In this document: positions 1 to 8,373 of the stretch, one piece after another
Numbering within the stretch: position 1 is the stretch's first letter
Layout: the number at the start of each line of letters is the position of its first letter
From: Desulfitobacterium dichloroeliminans LMG P-21439
Lineage (GTDB): Bacteria > Bacillota > Desulfitobacteriia > Desulfitobacteriales > Desulfitobacteriaceae
Length of the DNA stretch: 64,000 bases
Direction of reading: 5' to 3'
Assembly: GCF_000243135.2 (NCBI RefSeq)
Contig: NC_019903.1
Location: 410,001-474,000, forward strand
Notes under the pieces: model-generated
The model's input: the letters and a program-made list of their open reading frames with translations, nothing else
What the model was told of the DNA's origin: nothing
Databases searched by the model: none
Made by a program: the position numbers and the translations under genes

Positions 1-53
1 CCGACCATGTTGCATAAGCTATACTTAATTTAACCGTTAATACGGACAGAGAT

Positions 54-111
54 AAAAGCCATAGACTCAAAAAGAAACCTATCAGGTTTCCTATTGTGGG
101 TAATGGCTTTT
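54..111 (+). terminator. Nested hairpin, possible terminator of an upstream gene
   Basis: The arms AAAAGCCAT (54-62) and ATGGCTTTT (103-111) enclose an inner hairpin GAAACC-tatca-GGTTTC (74-90). A short T-run closes the outer arm. It could end a gene lying before the window or be part of a structured leader. No gene upstream is visible, so the role is inferred from shape alone. Confidence 0.35.
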
Positions 112-433
112 TAAATCCGTTTGAATACTTAAGACATATAGTGGCAAATGTGCCTACCAATATAGATCCTATTAAATATATATATCCCAACAATCTTCAC
201 CTGCCAAATCATAATAAAGAGCTTTTAAGGATAGTGAAAGAACTCCTATACACACACGTGTGTATTTTAACATGGCGAGGGCGCTTTGAATATAGTTTCT
301 AAAAAGTTAAATTCGATACGAATTGTAGGCCAGGCTTTTATCTTGCACAATGAAGGATTTCCCCAAGCTTTCGCGAATCACATTAGCATAAATATAAATC
401 TTTGCGAGGAATATAATAGTGGAGGGATAGATA
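112..433. other. Intergenic stretch before the nitroreductase gene
   Basis: AT-rich, with no convincing gene. The short reading frames here lack ribosome-binding sites. A 12-bp perfect palindrome ACACACGTGTGT lies at 252-263 and could be an operator, but no promoter elements of good quality flank it. Confidence 0.4.
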
Positions 434-970
434 ATGGATTTTCTGGAACTTGTTCAAAAGAGACGGAGCTTGCGATCTTATAAACCCGATCCTGTCGAGC
501 AGAAGAAGCTGGACTACGTTCTAGAGTGTGCTCGTTTGGCGCCCTCTTGGAAAAACCTCCAATGCTGGCGCTTTATCGTTGTAGAGGGTGAAGCTCAGAA
601 GCAAGCCTTGACCACAGCCTATGCAGAGACAAATCCTGGTCGTAAAGCATTACTCCAAGCGCCACTCATCATCGTACTCTGTGCGGTTCCTGCGGAGTCG
701 GAAGTATACGAAGGCAAGGACTACATGATGCTGGATGCGGGATTGGCCATGGAGCATTTGATCTTAGCAGCAGCAGAACAAGGGTTAGGCACCTGCTGGC
801 AAGGGCTGTTTTCAGAAGAAAAGGTACGGGAGATTTTAAGGGTTCCCCAAGATGTTCGTGTTCTGGCCATGACTCCCTTGGGCTACCCGGCTGAGGAAAG
901 AAATCCTCGCCCAAGGAAAGACCTGTCACAAATCGTCTTTAAGGGAAGCTGGGGATCAAGTGATTCGTAG
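434..970 (+). CDS. Nitroreductase family protein
   Basis: A 178-residue FMN-dependent nitroreductase-like protein, expected to be a cytoplasmic NAD(P)H oxidoreductase acting on nitro or quinone-like compounds. The N-terminus has the family signature RRSLRSYKPDPV (residues 10-21), the FMN phosphate-binding RRS motif, followed by APSWKNLQCWRFIVV. The C-terminal half has GLGTCWQGLF and MTPLGYP, which are typical of the fold. The start is ATG 434 behind GGAGGG (421-426). It stands alone, with the next gene 50 bp downstream in the same direction. The physiological substrate cannot be told from sequence. Confidence 0.88.
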   Translation: MDFLELVQKRRSLRSYKPDPVEQKKLDYVLECARLAPSWKNLQCWRFIVVEGEAQKQALTTAYAETNPGRKALLQAPLIIVLCAVPAESEVYEGKDYMMLDAGLAMEHLILAAAEQGLGTCWQGLFSEEKVREILRVPQDVRVLAMTPLGYPAEERNPRPRKDLSQIVFKGSWGSSDS

Positions 971-1020
971 GTTCAGCTGAAATCTGCCTATGAGTATTAA
1001 ATTATTAGGAGCAGGATAAA

Positions 1021-1746
1021 ATGCCTTCTTTGAAGCTAGGAAACACTGTGATTCCTTATGAAGAAAGAAGAAGCCGACGAATCAAGCGGATTTCGATTCG
1101 AGTGACGCCGGAAAAGGTCAGAGTGTCAGCGCCTGCTCGTACATCTAAATCAGAGATCCAAGCCTTTATCGATAAGAATCGGGACTGGATTATTCAGAAT
1201 TGGACCAAGCTTCAAGAGACAATGGTTAAACCCCAACGGGTATATGAGACAGGGGAGAAGATTCCCTTTGTGGGAAAAGAGCTAACCCTAGAGATCATGG
1301 ATACCCCTCAGAAAATGATCCGTGCCTTATATAAGAAGGAAAATGAAGTTTTAGAAATCAAGATCCCCCAAGAACTCCAGGGGGAACAGCGGCAAGAGGC
1401 CCTTCGAGAAATCATTGAGAAGTGGTATAAGCAAAAAGCCCGAACTGTGTTTCTCCAGAAGTTAAATAACTGGAGCCAGCAAATGGGGGTAAGCTATAAC
1501 CAGTTCCGCTTAAAAGAGCAAAAAACCCGCTGGGGAAGCTGTTCCAGCCTTGGTAATATTAATCTGAACTGGCGGGCCATCATGGCTCCAGAGCCGGTGT
1601 TGGATTATTTAGTGATTCATGAGCTTTCTCATCTTCGGCATATGGACCATTCCTCGGAGTTTTGGGAGAATGTAGCCTGTTATTGTCCAGAGCACGCTCT
1701 CCATCGCAGATGGTTGAAGGAAAAGGGGCATGGCTTAGTTATTTGA
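1021..1746 (+). CDS. YgjP-like zinc metallopeptidase domain protein (DUF45)
   Basis: A 241-residue protein of the YgjP/DUF45 family of predicted zinc metallopeptidases. The zinc-site motif HELSHLRHMDHSSEFW (near residues 200-215) supplies HExxH plus a third histidine. The preceding TRWGSCSSLGNINLNWR is the other family hallmark. No signal peptide is seen, so it is probably cytoplasmic. The start ATG 1021 has AGGAGC 7 nt upstream. Biological substrates of this family are poorly known. It is probably co-transcribed with the nitroreductase and ends at a strong terminator. Confidence 0.87.
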   Translation: MPSLKLGNTVIPYEERRSRRIKRISIRVTPEKVRVSAPARTSKSEIQAFIDKNRDWIIQNWTKLQETMVKPQRVYETGEKIPFVGKELTLEIMDTPQKMIRALYKKENEVLEIKIPQELQGEQRQEALREIIEKWYKQKARTVFLQKLNNWSQQMGVSYNQFRLKEQKTRWGSCSSLGNINLNWRAIMAPEPVLDYLVIHELSHLRHMDHSSEFWENVACYCPEHALHRRWLKEKGHGLVI

Positions 1747-1770
1747 TTTGTAAATAAAGGTATACTCTAT

Positions 1771-1802
1771 AAAAACCAGTAGGTTTACCCCTGCTGGTTT
1801 TT
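1771..1802 (+). terminator. Intrinsic terminator after the YgjP-like gene
   Basis: A 13-bp stem (1771-1783 with 1790-1802, one G-U pair) with a 6-nt loop, ending in TTTTT. Confidence 0.9.
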
Positions 1803-1899
1803 CTGGTTATGTCTAGGGACTTTAATCCAAGGGCCGGAGGATAATACAAGTTCGATTGGCTAATAATGAGAGGGAAAGCGGCAAAAGAGGTGAAGTGTT

Positions 1900-2034
1900 T
1901 TGAAAAAGAAGGCCACCCCTGACGATAAAGCTCAACCCAAAAGTCAATCTAGCCAAAGAACTAAAGATCAAGAGACGATTGAAACTGGCTCACCTGAAGA
2001 TAAAAGTCCTGATGATATGGAGATATTTGAGTGA
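1900..2034 (+). CDS. Possible small hydrophilic protein, 44 residues
   Basis: A TTG-initiated frame behind AGAGGTG encodes a 44-residue, lysine-, aspartate- and glutamate-rich peptide beginning MKKKATPDDKAQPKSQ and ending DDMEIFE. It has no hydrophobic segment and no recognised domain. Its stop codon overlaps the start of a second tiny frame (TGATG), which looks like translational coupling. Low complexity and short length leave real doubt that it is expressed. Confidence 0.35.
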   Translation: MKKKATPDDKAQPKSQSSQRTKDQETIETGSPEDKSPDDMEIFE

Positions 2035-2102
2035 TGATACAACGTTTTCTTGTGGATAGTGCCACCGAAGAATTGTTAGATGAGGTGACAATTACATGGT
2101 AA
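2034..2102 (+). CDS. Possible 22-residue peptide coupled to the preceding frame
   Basis: ATG 2034 overlaps the TGA of the upstream 44-residue frame by one base and encodes MIQRFLVDSATEELLDEVTI followed by TW. The overlap is the only support. It has no recognised family and may be a remnant or chance. Confidence 0.2.
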   Translation: MIQRFLVDSATEELLDEVTITW

Positions 2103-2150
2103 TATGTGAATATAGGAACGAGTACATTTTGTGTTAGGAGTTGTGGGAAA

Positions 2151-4040
2151 ATGGATAAGAAAATTAAATACGACTTCGTACCCCATATCATTACTCGACA
2201 AAAGGAGCGGGAACAAGCCTACTTAGCTGAATTCGAGGCGGGTCACTACACCTTGAATAACCCGCTGGTCAAAGTTAACCCTTACGAGATTTGCCCTTTG
2301 ACGGCCATGGTTATGTTTAAAACTCCGATAGCTACTGAAGTTACGATCCTTGTAAAAGGTAAGGAACAGCCTGGGGATATCTGTCATACGTTTCCGGCCA
2401 ATACAACGCATGTTCTTCCGATTTACGGCTTGTATGCCGGCTATGATAACACTATTGAAATTATCCTGAAGAATGGTAAGAGAAATTCTATCACCATCAC
2501 AACCGGGCCACTGCATCCGGAGGTTGTACCGGCAACCAAGATCAAAACCACACCTGAGTATTTTAGAGACAATCTCATGTTTATCACCTCAGCGACTTCC
2601 CGGACGATGGCGGTGGGGATCGACTATGCTGGCGACGTCCGCTGGCACACCACGGTTGCTTTATCCTTTGATATGAAACGGATGCCCAACGGTCATATTT
2701 TGGTCGGTACCGAACGTTTAGTAAAAATGCCGTACTTTACCTCAGGGCTCTATGAAATGGCCTTTAGTGGTAAGATTTTCAAAGAATATCGCGTTCCCAG
2801 TGGGTACCACCATGACCAATTCGTGATGGAGGACGGAAACATTTTGGTGCTCACCTTTGATGGTCATTCCCATACAGTAGAGGACATGTGTGCACTCATC
2901 GACCCTAATACAGGTAATATCTTAAAAACTTGGGACTATAAAACGGTTCTTCCCCAAGATGTGGCCGGTTCTGGTAGCCAGGACGCTCACGATTGGTTCC
3001 ATAATAATGCGGTTTGGTATGACAAAAAGACCCATAGTCTTACCTTCTCCGGACGACACCAGGATGCGGTGATTAACATCGACTTCGAAAGTGGTAAACT
3101 GAACTGGGTTATCGGTGACCCTGAAGGCTGGCCACAGGAAATGGTGGAAAAGTACTTCTTCACCCCCGTTGGAGAAGGTTTTGAATGGCAGTACGAGCAA
3201 CATGCCTGCGTCATTCTTCCCGATGGTGATGTTATGCTCCTCGATAATGGACATTTCCGCTCTAAGAATAAGGAGAAATACCTTCCTAATAAGGACAATT
3301 ATACACGCGGAGTCCGCTACCGGATTGACACAGAGAAGATGACCATTGAACAAGTATGGCAATATGGTAAAGAGCGGGGTGCCGATTTCTTCTCCCCCTA
3401 TATCTGCAACGTGGAATACTATGATGAAGGACATTACTTGGTTCATTCCGGTGGTATCGGTTATGAAAATGGTGAACCCTGTGAAGGAATGGCCGTTATT
3501 AAATCCATGTCACCAGAACTTAAGGACCATAAATTTGAGTTTAATTCCATAACCTGCGAATTAATCGATGATGAGTTAGTGTATGAGATGCAGATTGTCG
3601 GTAACTATTATCGGGCAGAGAAACTCCCCCTCTACTACGCCAATGAAACTGCTGAGCTAGGTGCAGGGCAAATTCTCGGCAGCTTGCTTGATACAGAAAC
3701 TACGAAGATGAAGATTAAGGCCGCGGAAACCGGCGAGCTCATTCCGGAGGATTATCTCGCCAACATCGTTGAAGAAGAAGATCGTTTTTACTTTAATGCG
3801 ATTTTTGAAACGGGTGAAATGGCTCAACTACTTCTAGTTAGCGAAACGGGTGAAACCTTACGCTATCCTATAAACACCGTACCCCAAGTGTTCCAAGCTA
3901 TGTGTGTTGGGACCTTCCAAAAGGAAGACCCGCGTAACGTCGATACCTTCATCAATAAAACCGGCTTATCTGGGAAATACCAAGTTAAATTGGTTGCCCG
4001 TGATAAAGTATTTGAGACAGGTGTGACAATAACCGCCTAA
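2151..4040 (+). CDS. Arylsulfate sulfotransferase (AssT family)
   Basis: A 629-residue protein of the bacterial PAPS-independent aryl sulfotransferase family, which moves sulfate from one phenolic sulfate ester to another phenol. An N-terminal beta domain (about residues 1-110) precedes the propeller. Histidine motifs fitting the active site appear as GYHHDQF (about 220), AHDWFHNN (about 280), SGRHQD (about 300) and EQHACVILPDGD (about 350). In the E. coli enzyme the last-type histidine carries the sulfo group. ATG 2151 is chosen because TAGGAG lies 10 nt upstream; an upstream GTG at 2106 has no ribosome site. No signal peptide is visible, unlike the periplasmic enterobacterial enzymes. It is monocistronic. 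Confidence 0.88.
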   Translation: MDKKIKYDFVPHIITRQKEREQAYLAEFEAGHYTLNNPLVKVNPYEICPLTAMVMFKTPIATEVTILVKGKEQPGDICHTFPANTTHVLPIYGLYAGYDNTIEIILKNGKRNSITITTGPLHPEVVPATKIKTTPEYFRDNLMFITSATSRTMAVGIDYAGDVRWHTTVALSFDMKRMPNGHILVGTERLVKMPYFTSGLYEMAFSGKIFKEYRVPSGYHHDQFVMEDGNILVLTFDGHSHTVEDMCALIDPNTGNILKTWDYKTVLPQDVAGSGSQDAHDWFHNNAVWYDKKTHSLTFSGRHQDAVINIDFESGKLNWVIGDPEGWPQEMVEKYFFTPVGEGFEWQYEQHACVILPDGDVMLLDNGHFRSKNKEKYLPNKDNYTRGVRYRIDTEKMTIEQVWQYGKERGADFFSPYICNVEYYDEGHYLVHSGGIGYENGEPCEGMAVIKSMSPELKDHKFEFNSITCELIDDELVYEMQIVGNYYRAEKLPLYYANETAELGAGQILGSLLDTETTKMKIKAAETGELIPEDYLANIVEEEDRFYFNAIFETGEMAQLLLVSETGETLRYPINTVPQVFQAMCVGTFQKEDPRNVDTFINKTGLSGKYQVKLVARDKVFETGVTITA

Positions 4041-4065
4041 GGATGCTAATCATTATAACTCCACC

Positions 4066-4105
4066 AAGATACTCATGACCTTTTTGGCCATGGGTATCTT
4101 TTTTT
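4066..4105 (+). terminator. Intrinsic terminator after the sulfotransferase gene
   Basis: Stem AAGATACTCATGACC with GGCCATGGGTATCTT around a TTTTT loop, followed by a run of T. Confidence 0.9.
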
Positions 4106-4243
4106 AATCGATTCATCCTGAACTAAGCATAGTAGATGTGTTAAAATGGAGGCGGAGTTTCAGGAATAAGTGCCGATGTAGTTTTGGAGGTTGAAAAGGT
4201 AGATAAATTATGAATCGGTGCTTGTTAAAGTAAGGGAGTAAAC

Positions 4244-5017
4244 ATGCTAAATCGAAAATGGTTTTCTCGACTTTGTATTCTTGTGGGGATCGTCGGGATA
4301 CTCGATACAATCATTGTGGTTGGACTTAACGGGGGAATCAACCTAGGAACTGTCCTGCCTGCTGGGGTAGGAAGTCTTTTGTTGCTGTGGGGAATCTTTG
4401 GGGATGGGGTGAAAACTCATTTAAGGGATCGTTTTCCCTTTCTCCGTAGGTTAATCCGTTGGGGGATTGTTCTGCTTGTGAGTTCCTTTGTCCTGATTGA
4501 GGGATTGCTTCTCTGGAATACGAAGGATTCCGTGCCAGAGCAAGTGGAGTACTTAATCATCCTGGGAGCAGGTCTAAATGGGGATGAACTTTCTTGGACC
4601 CTTTGGGAGCGGGTGGATAAGGGTCTAAGGATTCTGGAGAAAAATCCCCAGATGAAGGTTGTGGTCTCCGGGGGTCAAGGACCGGGAGAAACGATTCCGG
4701 AGGCTGAGGCCATGGCTCGATATCTCAAGGAGCACGGGATCTCCTCGAAGCGGATTCTTTTGGAGGATCAATCGACCAGCACTGCGGAGAATTTCCGATA
4801 TTCACGTACTCTGCTTGACCAAGTAGAGGATTTCAATCCTGCTGAGCCACTGCTGGTCATCACCAGCGATTTTCATATGTTTCGCTCGAAGGTTTTGGCC
4901 CAGCGTAATGGGCTAAATCCCGTGGGAGTTACTTGCTCTACCCCATGGTATATCCGGCCCAATTCTTATCTTCGGGAGTATTTTGCTGTGGTGAAGTCGA
5001 TTCTTTTCGATTGGTGA
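4244..5017 (+). CDS. YdcF/SanA-like DUF218 membrane protein
   Basis: A 257-residue protein with two or three N-terminal membrane segments (about residues 8-30, 36-50 and 68-88), then an extracytoplasmic DUF218 domain. Domain marks are YLIILGAGLNGDELS, VVSGGQGPGE, the EAEAM helix, EDQSTSTAENFRYS and ITSDFHMFRS, with the acidic and histidine residues usual for the family. Members such as SanA and ElyC act at the cell envelope, but the reaction is not established. ATG 4244 follows AGGGAG at a good distance. It is a single-gene unit between two terminators. Confidence 0.85.
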   Translation: MLNRKWFSRLCILVGIVGILDTIIVVGLNGGINLGTVLPAGVGSLLLLWGIFGDGVKTHLRDRFPFLRRLIRWGIVLLVSSFVLIEGLLLWNTKDSVPEQVEYLIILGAGLNGDELSWTLWERVDKGLRILEKNPQMKVVVSGGQGPGETIPEAEAMARYLKEHGISSKRILLEDQSTSTAENFRYSRTLLDQVEDFNPAEPLLVITSDFHMFRSKVLAQRNGLNPVGVTCSTPWYIRPNSYLREYFAVVKSILFDW

Positions 5018-5050
5018 GGCGATAATGTCCGTTTTAGCTATCCAGATACC

Positions 5051-5105
5051 AAAGCCCTCGCGAGTAGATTTTTAATTTAGTCTACTCGCGAGGGCTTTTC
5101 TTTTT
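5051..5105 (+). terminator. Strong intrinsic terminator
   Basis: A perfect 18-bp stem (5051-5068 with 5081-5098) rich in G-C, followed by a T-rich tail. Each arm starts or ends in A/T runs, so it may work on both strands. Confidence 0.92.
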
Positions 5106-5206
5106 TATTTTTTGGATCCCTATAATTTTGGTGCTCTTGGAGAAAAATAGCATATAGCCCTATTTCGTGATGAATCCTTAAAATAAAGCTGGAGGTCACA
5201 AAATTC

Positions 5207-6088
5207 ATGAGCAAAAAAGGGAAGTCCAAATTCAAATGGATTATTTTTGGTATTATAGCAGCGGTTGTTGCTGGAGTGGCATGGACCTCTTTTCTGAAGC
5301 CAGCTCCTTTAGACTACGAAAGCGTGGCTGCTAAAACAGGAGACATTACCACCTATTATTCTTTTTCAGGGAATGTTGAGACAAAGGATCGTCAGAATGT
5401 AATGTCTGATAAGATGCTGCAGGTTTCTGAAATCAAAGTAAAAGAAGGAGACCTGGTGAAAGAGGGTGCCGTCCTAATTAAGACCACCTTCGGAGAGGAA
5501 ATCAAAGCGAAGATTCCTGGGGAAGTTGTTCATCTGAATGTGGAAGAGAAGGCTCAGGTGATGGCGGGTACCCAATTATTAGAGGTTGTCGATTATGAAC
5601 ACCTTGAAGTAAAGGTTAAGGTGGATGAATACGATATCGCGTCCTTAGACCAAGGGAAAGAAGCCTCCATTAAAATCGGGGCAATCAACAAGGAAATCAA
5701 AGGAACGATCCGCTCCCTATCGAAAGAAGGACAGATTATCAATGGAGTAACCTTTTTTACGGCAACCATCGACCTTGAAAAAGATGAAAAGGTTCGCATC
5801 GGCATGTCGGCAGAGGTGAAGGTGATAAGCGATCAGGTGAGCGGGGTCATCACCTTGCCTATGGTGGCGATTCAGTTTGATGAGAATAATAAACCCTACG
5901 TTATAAAAAAGGGTGAGAAGGATACGGTGATACACACTGCAATAGAAACTGGGATCAATGATGGAACAACGGTAGAGGTTAAAAGTGGTGTAATAAGCGA
6001 AGAGGCGATTCTTTATAAAAAGACGACACCTAATGCCGGTATGGATTTTCGAGGAGGCGGGATGAATAGGCCCGGAGGTGAGGATTAA
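5207..6088 (+). CDS. Efflux adaptor protein (HlyD/MacA-like membrane fusion family)
   Basis: A 293-residue protein with an N-terminal membrane anchor (about residues 10-28), then a lipoyl/barrel-sandwich half (LQVSEIKVKEGDLVKEGAVL) and a beta-barrel domain (LEVKVKVDEYDIASLDQGKE). The usual long alpha-helical hairpin between the two lipoyl halves is essentially absent, as in many Gram-positive members. The C-terminus is glycine-rich. ATG 5207 follows GGAGGT. Its stop overlaps the ATG of the ABC ATPase (TAATG), so the two are translationally coupled. It should link an ABC permease to its export path, but no permease gene follows. Confidence 0.85.
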   Translation: MSKKGKSKFKWIIFGIIAAVVAGVAWTSFLKPAPLDYESVAAKTGDITTYYSFSGNVETKDRQNVMSDKMLQVSEIKVKEGDLVKEGAVLIKTTFGEEIKAKIPGEVVHLNVEEKAQVMAGTQLLEVVDYEHLEVKVKVDEYDIASLDQGKEASIKIGAINKEIKGTIRSLSKEGQIINGVTFFTATIDLEKDEKVRIGMSAEVKVISDQVSGVITLPMVAIQFDENNKPYVIKKGEKDTVIHTAIETGINDGTTVEVKSGVISEEAILYKKTTPNAGMDFRGGGMNRPGGED

Positions 6089-6768
6089 TGGCTGAGGTCC
6101 TTCGGATGGAAAATATCTCAAAAAAGTACATGATGGGTGAGGAAGAATTAGAAGTTTTGCATAACGTGAACTTAGTCGTGAACTCAGGGGAGTTTCTCTC
6201 GCTCCTTGGCCCCTCGGGGTCTGGGAAATCGACGATGATGAATATCATTGGCTGTCTGGATGTGCCGACCACAGGAAAGTATCTGCTTTCCGGCAATAAT
6301 ATTGACGATCTGGATGAAACCGAACTTGCCTCTATACGAAATAAGGAAGTAGGCTTTGTATTTCAGAGTTTTCAACTCTTACCGAGGTTGAGTGCGCTGC
6401 AAAATGTCGAGCTTCCGCTCATTTATGCTGGCCTCTCTGCATCTGAGCGTAAACAGAAGGCTATAAAAAAGCTTGAGCAGGTAGGATTAGCCGACAAGTT
6501 AAGAAATCTGCCGAATCAGCTCTCTGGTGGTCAGCAGCAGCGGGTAGCTATTGCGCGGGCACTGGTTACTGAGCCGACCCTTCTCCTTGCGGATGAACCG
6601 ACAGGTGCCTTGGATCAAAAGACGGGAGCCCAAGTGATGGAGCTTTTCGAAGAGCTTCATCATGAAGGAAGAACCATCATTATGATTACCCACGATATCG
6701 ACATTGCCCGTCACGCCCAACGCGTAGTCAATATTCTGGACGGATATCTAACCGAACAGGAGGGGTGA
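6088..6768 (+). CDS. ABC transporter ATP-binding protein, MacB/LolD type
   Basis: A 226-residue cytoplasmic ATPase of the macrolide/lipoprotein exporter group. It shows Walker A GPSGSGKST (about residues 40-48), a Q-loop in VFQSFQLLPRLSALQNV, signature LSGGQQQRVAIARAL, Walker B LLLADEPTGALD and an H-loop MITHD. It overlaps the adaptor gene by one base. MacB-type systems normally have the permease gene next, but the 163 bp that follow contain only a 24-residue hydrophobic frame from GTG 6765 and then a CLC-family gene. The permease is therefore missing or encoded elsewhere. Confidence 0.92.
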   Translation: MAEVLRMENISKKYMMGEEELEVLHNVNLVVNSGEFLSLLGPSGSGKSTMMNIIGCLDVPTTGKYLLSGNNIDDLDETELASIRNKEVGFVFQSFQLLPRLSALQNVELPLIYAGLSASERKQKAIKKLEQVGLADKLRNLPNQLSGGQQQRVAIARALVTEPTLLLADEPTGALDQKTGAQVMELFEELHHEGRTIIMITHDIDIARHAQRVVNILDGYLTEQEG

Positions 6769-6859
6769 CCGAGATCGTATTCCTTTTCATCGTGTGTGGC
6801 ATTATAGTCCCTGATGGGATGCCATGGGATTCCGTGTAGTAAGCGACCCTGACAGATTA

Positions 6860-6907
6860 ACCAAACGACAAAATACTATACAAAGTTTGGTAAATGAGAG
6901 CTATAAT
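6860..6907 (+). promoter_or_regulatory. Possible promoter region with inverted repeat before the CLC gene
   Basis: A consensus -10 TATAAT lies at 6902-6907. The -35 (TACAAA, 6879-6884) is poor. An inverted repeat ACCAAAC (6860-6866) / GTTTGGT (6885-6891) brackets the weak -35 and would suit an activator or repressor. The role is inferred. Confidence 0.4.
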
Positions 6908-6931
6908 TAGTAGACGGGCATTAGCAGGGGA

Positions 6932-8353
6932 ATGAATATGAGCTTCAAGAGTTTTGTTGTTCATATCCAGGAAACTGATAATGCGGATGCCGAAGGCTGG
7001 GTCAAAGGGAGACTAAAAATAATTCGTAGAATGGGAAATTGTGAGGAACAGATGTCAAGTTACCAAAAGAGATATTTACTGAGAAAATTAAAACGGACAC
7101 AATTCGTTTGGCTTTCTTGTCTAGCCGTAATGATTGGAGTTTTGGCTAGTCTCGGGGCAGGTGCCATCCGATTTTTGCCTCGTTTCCTTAATGAATACGT
7201 CCTTGGGATGATCTCGAAGCTCGGTATAGCGACATACATCGGTAGTCTCTCGTTAGCACTCTTCGGATTATTTGTAACGGCCCTTCTATTGTGGTGGGCT
7301 AAGCCTAAGGGCATCGCTGATGTCATGATCGCAGGATATATTAAAGAAATCTCTATGGGTAAAAAAGACGTGGTTTTAAATACTGTCGGGAGTATTCTCA
7401 GCCTTTTTATGGGTCTACCCGTTGGCAGTGTGGGTCCTAGTGTATATTTCGGTGCTGGAGTAGCCAATCAAGTGGCGATGCGCCTTCGTAAAAGTCCAAT
7501 GAAAACCCGCACCCTATTGGCTTGTGGGGCGGCAGGAAGTCTTGCAGCATTGTTCAACGCACCGATCGGAGGTATGATATTTGCTATCGAGATCCTTTTG
7601 CACAGATATAGTACTCAGTACTTTAGCCTTATTATCATCTCATCTTTTTCCGCGTCCTTAATGAGTCAATGGATGTTTGGCCGGAGTTCGATCTTTATGG
7701 TTCCGGAGTATACTTGGAGTTCGGTTGCGGAGATTCCTTTTTTTCTCCTGTTGGGTCTATTGTGTGGGGGCTATGCCTTTATCCATATAAAAACACTCTA
7801 CGGGTTCGAGGCCATTTGGAAAAAGTTTCATCTATCCAAATATCCTGCGATGCTCATCAGTATATTCGTCGCTTGGGGTGCAGCTGTTTATTTTCCGTAT
7901 ATCCGATTTAGTGGTTTTGAAGGGATAGAGAAGGCACTCCTCGGTCAACTATCCCTTGCTTCGCTATTGATGCTCCTCGTCATCTTTCTGCTAGCGCATA
8001 GTATGCTCATATCCTCTGGGTTCTTTGGTGGAATCTTTGGTCCTGTACTCTTTGGTGGTGCGATGCTTGGCGGAGCATATGGTGTGATTCTTCACCTATT
8101 CGTTCCGGGGTTAGCCCCATTTCCGGGATTATATGCTTTACTCGGAATTGCAGGAGCTGTTGCTTCAACGTGTAGGGCTCCCCTGACAGCCATTGTCCTA
8201 TTGCTGGAAATGACGACGGACTATTCTCTGGTACTCCCCTTGATGATAACCAGTGTCGTGGCTTTTACCCTCCACAACAGCCTAGAAGAGCAAAGTGTTT
8301 TTACGGCAAAACTCTTTCAGAGCCGCAGATATAGGCGTTCGATACCCCTTTAG
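6932..8353 (+). CDS. CLC-family chloride channel protein
   Basis: A 473-residue integral membrane protein with about 10 hydrophobic segments and the CLC landmarks LPVGSVGPSVYFGAG, LFNAPIGGMIFAIEIL, SGFFGGIFGPVLFGG and TCRAPLTAIVLLLEMT. The GREGP motif that carries the gating glutamate in proton-coupled exchangers reads GSVGP here (valine 167). The second glutamate of the internal EE pair is isoleucine (221). The anion-selectivity motif is also changed (PKGIADV). Channel-like rather than exchanger behaviour is inferred. ATG 6932 follows AGGGG; ATG 7051, behind GAGGAAC, is an alternative shorter start that would remove a non-conserved N-terminus. No CBS domains are present. Confidence 0.85.
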   Translation: MNMSFKSFVVHIQETDNADAEGWVKGRLKIIRRMGNCEEQMSSYQKRYLLRKLKRTQFVWLSCLAVMIGVLASLGAGAIRFLPRFLNEYVLGMISKLGIATYIGSLSLALFGLFVTALLLWWAKPKGIADVMIAGYIKEISMGKKDVVLNTVGSILSLFMGLPVGSVGPSVYFGAGVANQVAMRLRKSPMKTRTLLACGAAGSLAALFNAPIGGMIFAIEILLHRYSTQYFSLIIISSFSASLMSQWMFGRSSIFMVPEYTWSSVAEIPFFLLLGLLCGGYAFIHIKTLYGFEAIWKKFHLSKYPAMLISIFVAWGAAVYFPYIRFSGFEGIEKALLGQLSLASLLMLLVIFLLAHSMLISSGFFGGIFGPVLFGGAMLGGAYGVILHLFVPGLAPFPGLYALLGIAGAVASTCRAPLTAIVLLLEMTTDYSLVLPLMITSVVAFTLHNSLEEQSVFTAKLFQSRRYRRSIPL

Positions 8354-8373
8354 GAAGTGAGCCCCAACCAAGT

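Noticed and set aside
252-263. ACACACGTGTGT as a definite operator
   Set aside because: A single 12-bp palindrome in AT-rich intergenic DNA with no flanking promoter; kept only as a note.
96-302. 68-residue frame near the window start
   Set aside because: No ribosome-binding site, AT-rich composition and no recognisable domain; it also overlaps the nested hairpin region.
2922-3446. 174-residue minus-strand frame opposite the sulfotransferase
   Set aside because: It is a shadow of a well-supported gene on the other strand and has no domain of its own.
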